Source: Calcarisporiella thermophila CBS 279.70
Lineage: Eukaryota; Calcarisporiellomycota
Direction of reading: 5' to 3'
NCBI RefSeq assembly: GCF_041956535.1
Contig: NW_027192216.1
Coordinates: forward strand, 76,274 to 140,273
DNA length: 64,000 bases
Shown here in pieces: positions 22,442-34,451 of the stretch. The position numbers were made by a program, and so were the translations under genes. Each line of letters starts with the position of its first letter. Within the stretch, counting starts at the first letter, position 1. Under the pieces are notes generated by a model. It was not told the origin of the DNA. It ran no database searches and saw only the letters and a program-made list of their open reading frames with translations.

Positions 22442-24071
22442 ATGACGAGTCATAATCTGTCGACTACATTAGGATCCGCCCTCCCTACCCTGAACAGTGT
22501 TATCGGGGTCCATTACCGTGTCTCCAAAAAGATAGGAGAGGGATCCTTCGGAATCATATATGAAGGTGAGTAGCATCCGAGATTGCGAACACGAGCCTCT
22601 GCATTTGTTGGTCGGTTGGTTGATGAACGGATGGATTCATTCCATTTTACTAGGAATTAATCTGCTAAACTCGCAACCTGTGGCGATGAAGTTTGAGCCA
22701 CGAAAGGCGGAAGCGCCCCAACTGAGGGATGAGTACCGTGCATACAAGATCCTCGCCGGATGCAGTAAGTGGTTTTTCATTCATCTGCTTCGCTGTGATT
22801 GTGTGTGTGAACATTCCCTGATGGCTCTTCTGCATCCACCCCTAGTCGGCATCCCCAATGTGTATTATTTTGGCCAAGAAGGCATATACAATGTGCTGAT
22901 CCTCGACCTGCTTGGGCCGAGCTTGGAGGATCTTTTTGATCTGTGCGGGCGCAAGTTTTCTGTCAAGACCACGTGCATGCTCGCCAAACAGATGATCTCG
23001 CGGGTCCAAACGATTCATGAAAAATTCCTCATCTATCGCGACATCAAGCCGGATAATTTCTTGATGGGCAGGCCCGGGACCAAGCATGATGGCACCGTTT
23101 TTATGGTGGATTTTGGCATGGCCAAGTTGTATCGCGACCCCAAGACCAAACAGCACATCCCATATAGAGAGCGGAAGAGCCTAAGCGGCACGGCAAGATA
23201 CATGAGCATCAACACCCATCTAGGGAGGGGTGAGTGGCCGCCATTGGTTCACATGGAATCTCCAACCAGGGCATTTAACCTCCCCTTCCCCTTCCCCCTT
23301 CTCCTCCTCTTTGAATAGAGCAATCGAGGCGTGACGACCTTGAGGCGCTCGGACACGTGTTCATGTATTTCCTTAGAGGATCGCTGCCCTGGCAGGGCTT
23401 GAAGGCGGCAACCAACAAACAAAAGTACGAGAAGATTGGCGAGAAAAAGCAGCATACGGGGACCAAAGAGCTGTGTGCTGGTTTTCCAGGTAAAGTATCG
23501 AAGACTTTCTCGGGGTCGAGAGGAGGCTGGAGCAGCTAATGGACACACTCTCGCCCCTACAGAGGAATTCGCAATCTACCTGACCTATGTCCGCAAACTC
23601 GGCTTCGAGGAGAGCCCGGACTACCAGTTCTTGCACGATCTCTTCGACAAGGCACTCGTGCGAGTGGGCGAAAAGGATGATGGGATGTTCGACTGGATGC
23701 TGTTGAACAATGGCAAGGGATGGAATGCGGAGCAGCGACCCCCGCCGCGGGGGGGCACCGGCCGGCACGGGGCTTTACAAGCCGCCCACGCGGCCGTCAA
23801 CCCGACCCCCGATCCGCGCAATAAGCCACGACTGAAAGCGACTCCTACGGGTGGAGGCGGGGGCGCCTCGCCGCTTGCCCCTCCCCTCTCGTCGCAAAAC
23901 TTGAATCCGCACCGCTTCACAGACACCCCGACTGCGGAGGCTTGTCGTTCGCGCAAGGTTGGGTTCTGGAGAGGGCTGTGGAACTGTCTGACGTGCAAAG
24001 GCTCTTCGTGCTGCGAGCGCCCTATGGGATATTGTTGCTGCTGTGGTTGTCAGTCGAGCGTAGATGACTGA
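22442..24071 (+). CDS. Casein kinase I, plasma-membrane (YCK1/2) type
   Basis: Exons 22442-22565, 22654-22764, 22846-23229, 23319-23489 and 23563-24071 give 432 residues. Kinase motifs are in order: [14 protein letters not shown] (Gly loop), AMKFEP (ATP lysine), YRDIKPDNF with catalytic D144, VDFGMAK, and the CK1 hallmark [15 protein letters not shown]. The ~120-residue tail is proline/glycine-rich and ends in a cysteine cluster ([17 protein letters not shown]), which suggests palmitoylation and membrane anchoring as in yeast Yck1/Yck2. Such kinases act in nutrient sensing, endocytosis and morphogenesis. The start ATG lies 22 codons before the kinase core. GC content rises sharply in the last exon. 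Confidence 0.92.
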
Positions 24072-24760
24072 CTGCTCTCCCCGGCGTGTTTGGGAGAGGG
24101 GCTTATTTAATGTATTCTCCGTGACACCCGAGGCGGCGGGATGCTCTTTGCATTGCAGCCGAGAGTCAAGGGCTATTTCATCCCTCCCCACCCCCCTCCC
24201 CCCTCCCCCTTTCTCTCCCTACCTCCCTATATCCAAGTAACTATGTTTATATATTTGCCTATTTTTTTTCCTCCATATCTTTATCCCTCTTGCGGCGCTC
24301 ACCTTCCCCGCCCCCGCCCCCCCCCCCACCCTACCACCACCCCCATCCTCATACCCTTTCTATAACGTTATTCTCTGTTGCGGTTTCCTTTTTGTTGTGT
24401 ATTTGATTTTTCTTTTAGTCCCACCCCTTATGTTATTTATTCCTATATTCTCTTTCTGTTGGTCCCCGCGCCTTTTTTCCCTCATCAGTGCTTGTTCTTT
24501 ATGCAACCCTATTTGGCGGCTTCTCCTCTACTGTCTATTACGATTCAATTGGACCCGTTTTCCCATGAGAAAAAGAGGAATGTGTGAAGTTGACTCACCA
24601 ATTTCGTCATCCTCCCGACCTGATTGGACGGGAGGGGGACGAAATTGACCCTGACGCCTATAAATGAAATCGATTCTCCATCCTCTCCATTAGCTCCTAC
24701 AAGTTTTCTTTTTTCGCGACTTCGCGTCCAAATCAACGAGAAAATAGTACGCGTTTCAAC
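24072..24760. other. Intergenic region with C-rich tracts
   Basis: 3' flank of the kinase gene and promoter of the DUF1761 gene. It contains long pyrimidine tracts (about 24180-24220 and 24310-24345) on the plus strand and no supported gene. Confidence 0.6.
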
Positions 24761-25353
24761 ATGGTGCAGCTTGATATCTTCTACGTGAATCCCATTGCTC
24801 TCTGTAGCCCTTGATACATTTCTTTCCCTCGGGCTTGGCCTAATTTCACTAACCCCCCCCCCGCCTCTCCATTCGTAGTGGTCGGCTCCCTCTTCGAGCA
24901 TTTGGTAGGCTATGTCATCTACGGGGCCTCTCCCCTCGGGCGCATTTGGATGCTTGGAATGCGCGCGGACAAGCGGGACGACAAGTACCCGTCCAACGCT
25001 CGCTTCAGCTTCCAGACGGCGTGTGCATATAGCTTTCTGTCGTTCCTGACCCAGGTAGAGTGTGCTGGATAGGTGTCCCGAAGGCCCGCGCCTCTTCTCT
25101 CTATCCAAGCTAACAAGAATGAACTGGCTAGAATTACTTCCTGGGCGTGTTGCTGAAACTGGCTCATGTGCAATCGCTGCAGCAGGCTTCTCTGCTGGCA
25201 GCACTGGTGGTGATGGGGGTGCTTTTTCCTAAGCTGGTGGGCGAGTTGCTGTGGGAGTCACGGCCCTTGTCCGTCCTGGGAGTGCGTGGCTTGAATGGGG
25301 CGGCATGCTGCCTCGGCTCGACGGTGATCCTTTATGCGCTCGGAGTGCACTGA
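24761..25353 (+). CDS. DUF1761 family integral membrane protein
   Basis: Exons 24761-24803, 24879-25054 and 25132-25353 give 146 residues. About four hydrophobic segments fit the small DUF1761 membrane family: an N-terminal segment beginning after FYVNPIAL, a loop with PLGRIWMLGM, then three segments in the second half. The position of the Gly-x-x-Trp-Met block after the first helix is typical of the family. The function of DUF1761 proteins is unknown to me. The gene converges with UVE1, with 204 bp between stops. Confidence 0.7.
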
Positions 25354-25557
25354 GTCGAGGTGGAGAGGCAGAGGGAGAGGAGCGATTGGAGCTGCCTGCA
25401 TTTTTATTTTGGTTATATTAAATACACATTATATTGGATAGCTGTTGACAATTCTTTGTTCTATTACAAATAAACTGCGTTTGATGCAATAAATAATGAA
25501 ACAATCCATGCCGTGATAGCCCCGGCTCCTTCCACTCCTGCGTGAGAGGGGAACCCG

Positions 25558-27371
25558 CTATTGTTTTGCCGCGATTCTACGCGAGCTCCTCACGGTCCGC
25601 TGCTCTCTCTCCGCAACCACAGCCACCTTCTGGACCCTTTTCCCTCCAGGGCCTTCCTCGCTCAACATCGTCACCTTCCGCTTCTTTGTCTCTGCCCGTT
25701 GCCTTCGGCCCCGGTTCTCCGAATCCATCGACTTTCTCTTCTGGTTATCGTCGGAGTGGAGTTGTTTGTCTCTTGGCTTGACAATCCGATTCTCCTCTGC
25801 CACCTCAAACAGCCCGAACTTCTGGTAGAGTTGGAGGACGGCCTGCTCCTTGTCCTTGGCCTCGATCATCAGGTCCATGTCTGGCTGACAGGGGGGGAGC
25901 CCTTCCACCCGGTCCGAATGGGCCCGTCGCTCCATGACGGTTTGGGCGTTAGGGCGGGATTCAGAGTAGTGTTGCTTGGGTTTCAGCTTTTTTCGACTCC
26001 AGGTCTCGTTGATGTCTAGTGAGGGAAAGCATAGGGGGCGATGAGTTCGCGGGAAAGGATCCTCCGGCTTGTGAAAGAAAGTGGGTGAAAAAAAAATAGC
26101 GAGGGAAGGAAAAGGGGGGAGAGAGTGAGAAAAATAAACAGAGCGACCCATTCTGGATACCTGGAATGAGCGGTAGTATATCCTCGATCCCTCCCGTGTT
26201 CAGGGCATGGTGATGCCAGTCCAGCACTAGCGGGATTGAGAGTCGCTGGCACACGGGCAGGAGGTCCGCAACGGAATAACAAATCTCGTCATTCTCGATG
26301 ACGAGGCGTGCCTTGATATGGGGGGGAAGGCGCGAATAGTTTTGCTCGAAGCGCCGAATGGTGGCGGCCTTGTCTCCTAAGAGGGGGAGGGGGGAAGCAG
26401 CCAAGATGAGGCAGAGTGGCCATTAGGGGAATTGAATGCGGCCCTGTTTACCATAGACGCCTCCCATATGACTACAGGGAAGGGACGCGGTTAGAGGGAA
26501 TAGGTCCTTGCGGAACCGAGCGTCTGAGCAATCTTACATGATCATGATGGAGTCCGGGGGGAGTCCCATACGGTCCATCACCTCTGCGTGGTATTCAAGG
26601 TCTTTGATCGTCCGACGCACCACGTCCTCCTTGGGCGATCCGAGCTGGTTAAACTGGCCAGGGTGCATCGTCTACGATGACCCAAAGCATCCGGGAATAA
26701 ACCATCAGAAATGGGATTCAATGGGGATGCAAAGAGAGCTTACAAGGCGGTGCCCAAGTTGTTTTGCCAATGCGCCGACCTCGGCCAGTTCGCCGCTCGC
26801 ATATTCGAGCGAATAGCCATAGATGTCATGACTTGCGAAGGGGAACATCTCGCTGGACATGCGCATGAAGCGAATGTTGTTCTCTGTAAACAGTTAGCCC
26901 ATTAGAGACCGGCTTGAGAGCAAAGTAGCGATTAGCGAACCTTCATTCCACCGAATGATGGTGAGCATGTCCTTCACATTCTACAAAAAGAGAGAGAGAG
27001 CCAATGATTAGAGAGCCCCAGGGGATGCGGATGACAAGTGATGTTACTTGAAGCCCCAGACCTTTGACATAGTCCAGGCCCTTCTCCTTGATGGTGTCTA
27101 GTCCAAGAGCAATGGTTAAAAGAATCAGCCCATCATCAAGTCATGATCACGTAATGTGCCACACGTACCGATGCGACAGGTCCGTGAACAGAACACTGGC
27201 GGCTTGGCATTCCGCAGAAGGGTGTTAAGACATCTAGTGGAGAATGACGCCCATTCATTAGCAGGATGGGGAGGAGAGAGGGAAGTGAGAGAGAAAATCG
27301 GAAAAGCTGGCTTACGCATAACCGAGCCTGCCTGCAAACGGTTGGTGCTGCATCGTGTCTGGCATGCTCAT
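25558..27371 (-). CDS. UVE1: UV-damage endonuclease UVE1/UvdE
   Basis: Nine minus-strand exons: 27371-27316, 27233-27169, 27097-27048, 26980-26941, 26883-26744, 26671-26538, 26471-26452, 26376-26161 and 26015-25558, giving 392 residues. The TIM-barrel family is unmistakable: RLGYACLNTLLR at the start, IRFMRMSSEMFPFASH, TMHPGQFNQLGSP, IHMGGVYGDK, LVIENDE and LVLDWHHHALN supply the metal-binding His, Glu and Asp residues. UVE1 nicks DNA 5' of UV photoproducts and starts excision repair. A basic KKRKV sequence in the ~120-residue tail is a classical nuclear localisation signal. Exon 7 is only 20 nt. The gene may start at any of three closely spaced in-frame ATGs; I used the first. Confidence 0.93.
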
Positions 27372-28849
27372 TGTGTGAAAACGGTAGCGGCCTCGGCTGA
27401 GCGAGAGGGCCGAGACGCCCTTTTATATGCCACCGAGTTCGACCCGATCGATCAGCGATGCCTTGATCGTCGGACTTTGAAACGCGAGCTGTCAAAGCTC
27501 GGGAACCTATTCCGGGAAAGGGGGGGGGAGGGAGGCTTATGCTCCACGAGCTTGCCCTCGCTCCTGAAGCCTCAACGGCCCTCCAGCTAGAGCGCCGGAA
27601 CCGTGTGTCTCGGGACAACTCGGGAGCGAGACGCCCGGTATCGGAGGCGACCATGACAAACAGAGAAAAGGCATTGAGAGTTGCCAAAAGTTAATGAGCA
27701 TATTAATTTATGCATCTATTAAGGTGAGGATAAGGGGATCAATATTGGAATTAGGTTAGTTGCGCTGTGTTACCACGATCCCGCCCTCCATTAATTAATT
27801 AATGCCAGGCATAGGGCTTGGCCCTTGCCCCCTGCCGGCTTCCTCGCCTCCCCCGCTACGCCGCGCTTGCCCTATGCGCAGCCGCCGTCCTCAAAGGCGC
27901 CAGATTGCTTGGCGGGGCTCCTTTGTTTTGTCTTGCCACCCGGCGGTGCGCGCGTCCCTTGGTTGCCTTGTTTGGAAGCAAGCTGCTGGCTCGCAGGGCA
28001 CGTCCGCGAGTAGCAAGCCGCAATGCACTTCATCGGCCGCCTGCTTCCTCTTTCCCAGCGCAGTTAGGATTTCGACTCACAGCCGAGGGCGTCCGCCTAG
28101 CAGGCTTTGCGAATAATTAGAGCAGCTCGTGGAGTCGCATAGGATGTGCATTCCGGGGGCCCCCTCTTGTATTTATACGGCTGCCCTCGCTGTCCTCCCG
28201 CCCTCCCCCCCCCAGCCTATCTCCCCATCTGCCTATAGATATCTCGGGATACGCGGGGTGCTTGCCTATGTATGGATGCCGCAGTATAACAGTGGTAATT
28301 GCGGCAAGACAATGACGAAGCCATCAAGGTCATCGCTCGCTATGCTAATCCACGATCTGCTCTTCCTCTTCTCCTCCCCCCACTTTTGCCCATGGTCCGG
28401 CGTCGCAGCCCCGCCGCCGCCAAAGGAGCTCGACAGCTCTGCTCCGAGCGGCGCGCCCTGCGCCCTGCACAGCGAGACCTACCTCAGCTTCCCTCCCTTT
28501 GAGGATTTCGGCCCCCCCGATGTGTCGTTACAAATGGAGACGTATGATTTCATCGCCATTTCGGTTGCTTAAAAAGGCATGCCATGTTGATTAGCCCTTA
28601 GTTTATTAGTTGTATATGTATAATTGTATGGCGCTATCCTAGATATATCTACCCCTTCCCCCCTTTTGTCCAGTGGGCCACTCCCCCTCACCGGCTCTCT
28701 TATCGCATCATTTTTCATTTATTTTTCTTCGCTGTTTTATGCAAAAATACATATAGTTTAAATAGTATGTGTATATATATATATATATATATACACCCGT
28801 TCCCAAGTCTAATTACGCAAAATAAAATACGGCATGACGATCAGTCGGC
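27372..28849. other. Region between UVE1 and ECT1 without a firm gene
   Basis: A GC-rich island lies at about 27800-28110, and a possible last exon at about 28407-28572 (ending ETYDFIAISVA, acceptor after GGCGTCGCAG). The two might belong to a small plus-strand gene with an exon near 28240-28292, but no family is recognisable and the start is unresolved. An (AT)n microsatellite lies at about 28770-28795. Confidence 0.35.
28770..28795. repeat. (TA)n microsatellite
   Basis: About eleven uninterrupted TA units, located about 55 nt downstream of the ECT1 stop codon (minus strand). Confidence 0.8.
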
Positions 28850-30577
<1,728 letters not shown>

Positions 30578-31159
30578 TGCTTTGCAGGTTTAAGGTTGAA
30601 ATTGGGGAGGAAAAAAAAAGCACGCTATAAGCTTTACACTTAATTTTGTTATCCTAAATTTTATTTTCATTCGAAGACCTCCATGCCTTGGCTATCAAGT
30701 CAGAGGGGCAGTCACGGACTCGCTTGAGCCCCTCCCGGCTGGAAGGAGGGGACGGGCGGGGAGCGGAGGGGCGGGGGAGGGGGCTGTCAGGTGCAGCGGG
30801 CTGCGTCTGTCAAATCCCCCGCCGCTGGTGTTTGCGCCCTCCCCGCGCGGCCTGCGCTGCGCCTGTTCTTGGAATTCTTGCTCTTATTCCCCTCCAAGGT
30901 TTGACCGCAGACATTTGCATGCCCCGTCGAGAAAATGAGAGGCAAATATGTGCGCGTGAAAGCCACCACGCCCAAATTAAGCAAGGATGAGAGCTATGAA
31001 AAAAAAAGTAAAAATGTGAAATTAAGAACTGAGGAGAAACAATGGCCCCTCCCCTCCCCTCGCCTCTCCCCCCCCCCTCCTCCTCCTGCTATTTAATATT
31101 TCCTTTCCCTTCTTTTTTCCCATGAGGATCTCTTTTCAGTTCTAATCGCTTTTTCCCTC
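30578..31159. other. Divergent intergenic region between ECT1 and the REG1-like gene
   Basis: Contains a GC-rich block at about 30720-30870 and a strong pyrimidine tract at about 31040-31120 just before the plus-strand gene. No supported gene. Confidence 0.6.
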
Positions 31160-32251
31160 ATGGCGCAAAGATATCAGCAGTCTGCCCTGGCCGTCGACTA
31201 CCTGACCTACCGGTGGACGCCCGAGGAGGTGCATCACTGCTATAGGGGCGTGTCGCGCGAGCTGGCCAAGAATGCTAGGGAATCGGTGGTGGAGACCCAT
31301 AAGCTCGAGCGATTGCAGAATGCTGCTTGGCGGCAATATGCAAGACTTTTCAAACAGCTGGGCGGCGACAATGCACTCGTGCACCCTGAGCTTCTGAACT
31401 GGTAAGTGCCCTGAGCTGCATCGAGGGATGCGGCATTCGGCCTGCATCCCTTCCTCCCTCCCTCTCCGCATCCCCTCTGCGCAGATGCGCTAACTTGCCC
31501 CTCATGCCAATGCTCCCTTAGGCAAAAGGATTACGACATCACATGGCTGCATGGACGCTATTACGAACCCCCCTCCGCGATCCATGCCCTCACCATCGAT
31601 GACGACCTGACCCTCCCCTCCTCCCCCGCCGCCGCGCTCTCCACCTCCTCGTCCACCTCCTCCTCCGCCACCTCCGCTGCTTCCCCCACCAGTATTCCCA
31701 GCCCGGTGTCCCCGCCCTCCCACTGTCACTGCACAAATCCAAAGAGCGGCGCGCTGAAGCCGGTGTTGAAGCACTCGGCGGGGATTGCGCCTTGGCAGCA
31801 GAAGTGCGGGGCGGCTAAGAAGAGCCTGCGCTTCGACCCCGAGATCAAACGGGTGGAGTATGGGCCCGGATCGCCGATTGTCCGGGGGCTAGAGAGGAGC
31901 GAGAGCAAGGAGATGGAGCTTGAGGCAATAGACGTGGACGTAGAGATGGAGACCACCGGAGGCATGGCGGGATTGTTTGGGATGGAGGACGAGGACTCCT
32001 TCGAGGGCCCCTCCGTAGAAGAGGTGAAGAACTTCATGCTGGAGCTTCCCCGGAGTAGATTCTTCTCCAGCCATCTTGGCGAAGATCGGACAAAAAAGCC
32101 CTTTGGGCAGCCGACGCAGCTACAGCACCGGCATCGACCCCCACCGCAACCAGCTGCCTCTTTGCTGGACAGAGCTGTTGGGTTGGCGGCAAACGTGCGC
32201 GATGTCATGACGTGGTGCAGCGCAGTAGTGGCCTACAGCAATGTGTTTTGA
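31160..32251 (+). CDS. DUF1752 protein, REG1-like PP1 regulatory subunit
   Basis: Exons 31160-31401 and 31522-32251 give 323 residues. The N-terminus carries a DUF1752-type block (LQNAAWRQYARL), then the segment LNWQKDYDITWLHGRYYEP, which resembles the conserved region of yeast Reg1/Reg2. In the middle, KKSLRFDPEIKRVEY has a K-x-L-x-F variant of the RVxF docking motif for protein phosphatase 1, with Leu in place of Val/Ile. The rest is Ser/Thr-, Pro- and acid-rich and probably disordered. Reg1-type proteins direct the PP1 catalytic subunit to Snf1 for glucose repression. The assignment rests on the short motifs and is moderately secure. Confidence 0.7.
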
Positions 32252-33064
32252 TTGTTTTTCTTTTTTTTTCCCTTCTGCGTTTGCAAATATCAGGCTCCTT
32301 TTTTTTGCCACTTGACTTGATGTGTTTTATTTTCTATATTCAGATAGGAGAGAGAGAGGTTGGGGGGGAATGTTCCCATGCCGTGTATAATTTTCTTGTT
32401 TAAAGCCTTCTCTCTTCTAATATGCCCTATTGTGTTGTTTTCTCTTCTCTCCCCCTTTTCTTCTTACCTTCATCGTCGTCGAACGTATTCCCGTTCTCTC
32501 GCATATCCTCGCTCTCCCCGCACCCTGCTCTCTCCTCCCAAGCCCTCCTTGTTTGCTTGCTCTTCAACAGATTCTGTGTTTATATGTTTTCTTATTTTGT
32601 TGTGTATATATCTAAAATATCATTTATGAACCTCATCACATGGAATAAATAAAAAAAAATAGGGGAAAACAGCCTAGGTCTGTTGGACATCCAAATTAGA
32701 GTGTGTAAGTGAACCGTGCTCGCTTGCATGATCCCCTCCCCCTCCTCCTTCAAACCTTAAGCGAAGGCGCTGGTTGGAGGTCCCTCCTTGTTCTCCTTAT
32801 TTTCTACGCATTCTGCATTGGCCTCTGCATGCGCAATCACACGGGTCAACCTCCCTTGAGCGGAGCTTTGGATCCGTTCCCTTAGAGGCGGACCGTATTT
32901 GCAGCCGGTTCCAGGCCCCAGAAGGCTCGCCTGACATCGATTCTATACATATTGCTTTTATTCACAAGGCAGTAAGCTTCATACAATGCGAGGAAGAAGG
33001 GAAAGCACAAATGGGCTATGAACAAATAAACAGAGTGTGGCGAAGAGGATGGCGGCGAGGGTGT
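32252..33064. other. Convergent intergenic region
   Basis: Pyrimidine-rich 3' flank of the REG1-like gene, then AT-rich sequence up to the stop of the LEA-like gene on the other strand. The plus-strand open frame at about 32774-33457 runs antisense to that gene and is not supported. Confidence 0.6.
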
Positions 33065-33613
33065 TTACTGCTTGAGCTTCTGCTGTGTATCATGCATGGC
33101 CTTCTTTCCTTTCTCCAGGACCTCCTTGGCCCGCTCTTGGACCTGTTCCACCACCCTTTGGGCACTTTCGGTGGCAGTCTCGAGTGCACTCTTGGCCTTG
33201 CCGCCCATGCGCTCGGCCTGATCCTGGGCCTCGGCTGCTCTCTGCTGCGCGCGCTGCTTGCCCTGTTCCACGGTTTGTTGCGCACGTCTCTTTGCCTCTT
33301 CGCCCATGTGCTCGGCCCTGTCGCTGGCCTCAGCCGTTTTCTGCCGTGCTTGCTGTTTGCCATGCTCCATGGTTTCGTGAGCGCGTCTTGCGGTTTCTTC
33401 CGCAGAGCGCCTGGACGACTCAGCAGGTTGTCTCATGTTTTGGTGGACCTATCATAGGTTGTGGGTTTAGACCAGGAAACGAGCACGAGGGGGGGGGGGG
33501 AGGAGGAAGAAGAGGGAGAGGGGCGAGGCTATGCTTACCACGGCATTCTTCGAAAAAGAGCGGCTGGGCTGAAAGGTGCGAGTGATGCCTAGAAGCTGAC
33601 GATAGCGTTGCAT
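33065..33613 (-). CDS. LEA-like amphipathic helix protein with mitochondrial presequence
   Basis: Minus-strand exons 33613-33539 and 33448-33065 give 152 residues. The first ~22 residues (MQRYRQLLGITRTFQPSRSF) are basic and hydroxylated with no acids, the pattern of a mitochondrial targeting sequence. The rest is one long Ala/Glu/Arg/Gln/Lys-rich helix with loose 11/22-residue periodicity (units such as HMGEEAKRRAQQTVEQGKQR and RMGGKAKSALETATESAQRV) and almost no hydrophobic bulk. This is the character of group 3 LEA proteins, which protect membranes and enzymes on drying, freezing or heat. No enzyme motif is present. A coiled-coil structural protein is the alternative. Confidence 0.65.
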
Positions 33614-33696
33614 GTTGATACAGGAAAGGGAAAAGTATTTTCACAATGAGAACAGAATGCAAATTCAAAGGGGAAATGAGTGTAGACCCGAACGCA

Positions 33697-33706
33697 TTAT
33701 ATATAG
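33697..33706 (-). promoter_or_regulatory. TATA box of the LEA-like gene
   Basis: TATATATAAT on the minus strand, about 85 nt upstream of the ATG at 33613. An AGGGG stress-element core (STRE-like) occurs at 33669-33673 on the plus strand and again near 33771. Confidence 0.45.
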
Positions 33707-34451
33707 GCTTTTTACGCCATTGATATTCTCCGAAATAGGGAATTTACTTCGATTTGGGAAGTGAGGAGAAAGGGGCTCTTCGGAGTTCAACAAGAAACTC
33801 GATGCCGCGATGCTACCACGGCTTTTGCCAGTTTTTCGCCCACACTCCCCGTTCCCCACAGTGAAGCTCATCTCGGCAGATCCCCGCCATGGACTTCTTT
33901 AGCCGATGTCAACGCTTGAACACGCTTGCACTCGATGCTCTGTGCGCGTAGAAATCAAATAATGCGCCTAGAAATGACTTTCGGCCCTCTACTCTCGCGA
34001 ATGACGCTATAAGCGATAGGAGGGACGCCTACTCCGAACGCATTTTAGCCTAGAAATTGCGACTTGCGCCGTAATATAGAGCATACACTCGCCGTTTTCC
34101 AAGGACAAGAGAGGCTTTTTTGGAGCACATAGCCTCTCAGGGGTCGTATCCGGGATTCAAATCTTCCCTTTAGCAGTTTTACAGTCCACTTGTCAGTTTA
34201 GGGAGAGTAATAAAAAGGAATGATAGTTCGCGATTTTCCTTATGAGTGCTCTATCCCGAGAGGATGGGATGGAAGCTTTGTATTTCCTCCTTCGATTGGA
34301 TCCTTATCGACCCCCTCTAGATCAAGAAGATACATAAAGACAGTAAAGCGATTTGTGGCACAGCACCCAAACAGTTTCAATTTTCATTCTATCAACGCGA
34401 ACACGCGAAGGTGGAGAGAAGTGTGTATATTAAATTCGCTAGGCGAACACC
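33707..34451. other. Divergent promoter region with repeated short motifs
   Basis: Lies between the LEA-like gene (-) and the bromodomain gene (+). CCGAACGCATT occurs at 33688-33698 and 34034-34044, and GCCTAGAAAT at 33966-33975 and 34048-34057, with a variant GCGTAGAAAT at 33946-33955. No gene. Confidence 0.5.

Noticed and set aside
27802-28572. Possible small GC-rich plus-strand gene between UVE1 and ECT1
   Set aside because: Only the last exon is plausible; the start, the other exons and the family could not be established, so it is only mentioned in the region entry.
32774-33457. Long plus-strand open frame antisense to the LEA-like gene
   Set aside because: It is the mirror of a repetitive Glu/Arg/Ala-rich coding strand, which keeps the complement open; the minus-strand gene has a presequence and splice sites.
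34135-34180. tRNA T-arm-like sequence around GGGATTCAAATCTTCCC
   Set aside because: No matching acceptor stem, anticodon arm or D arm is found nearby.
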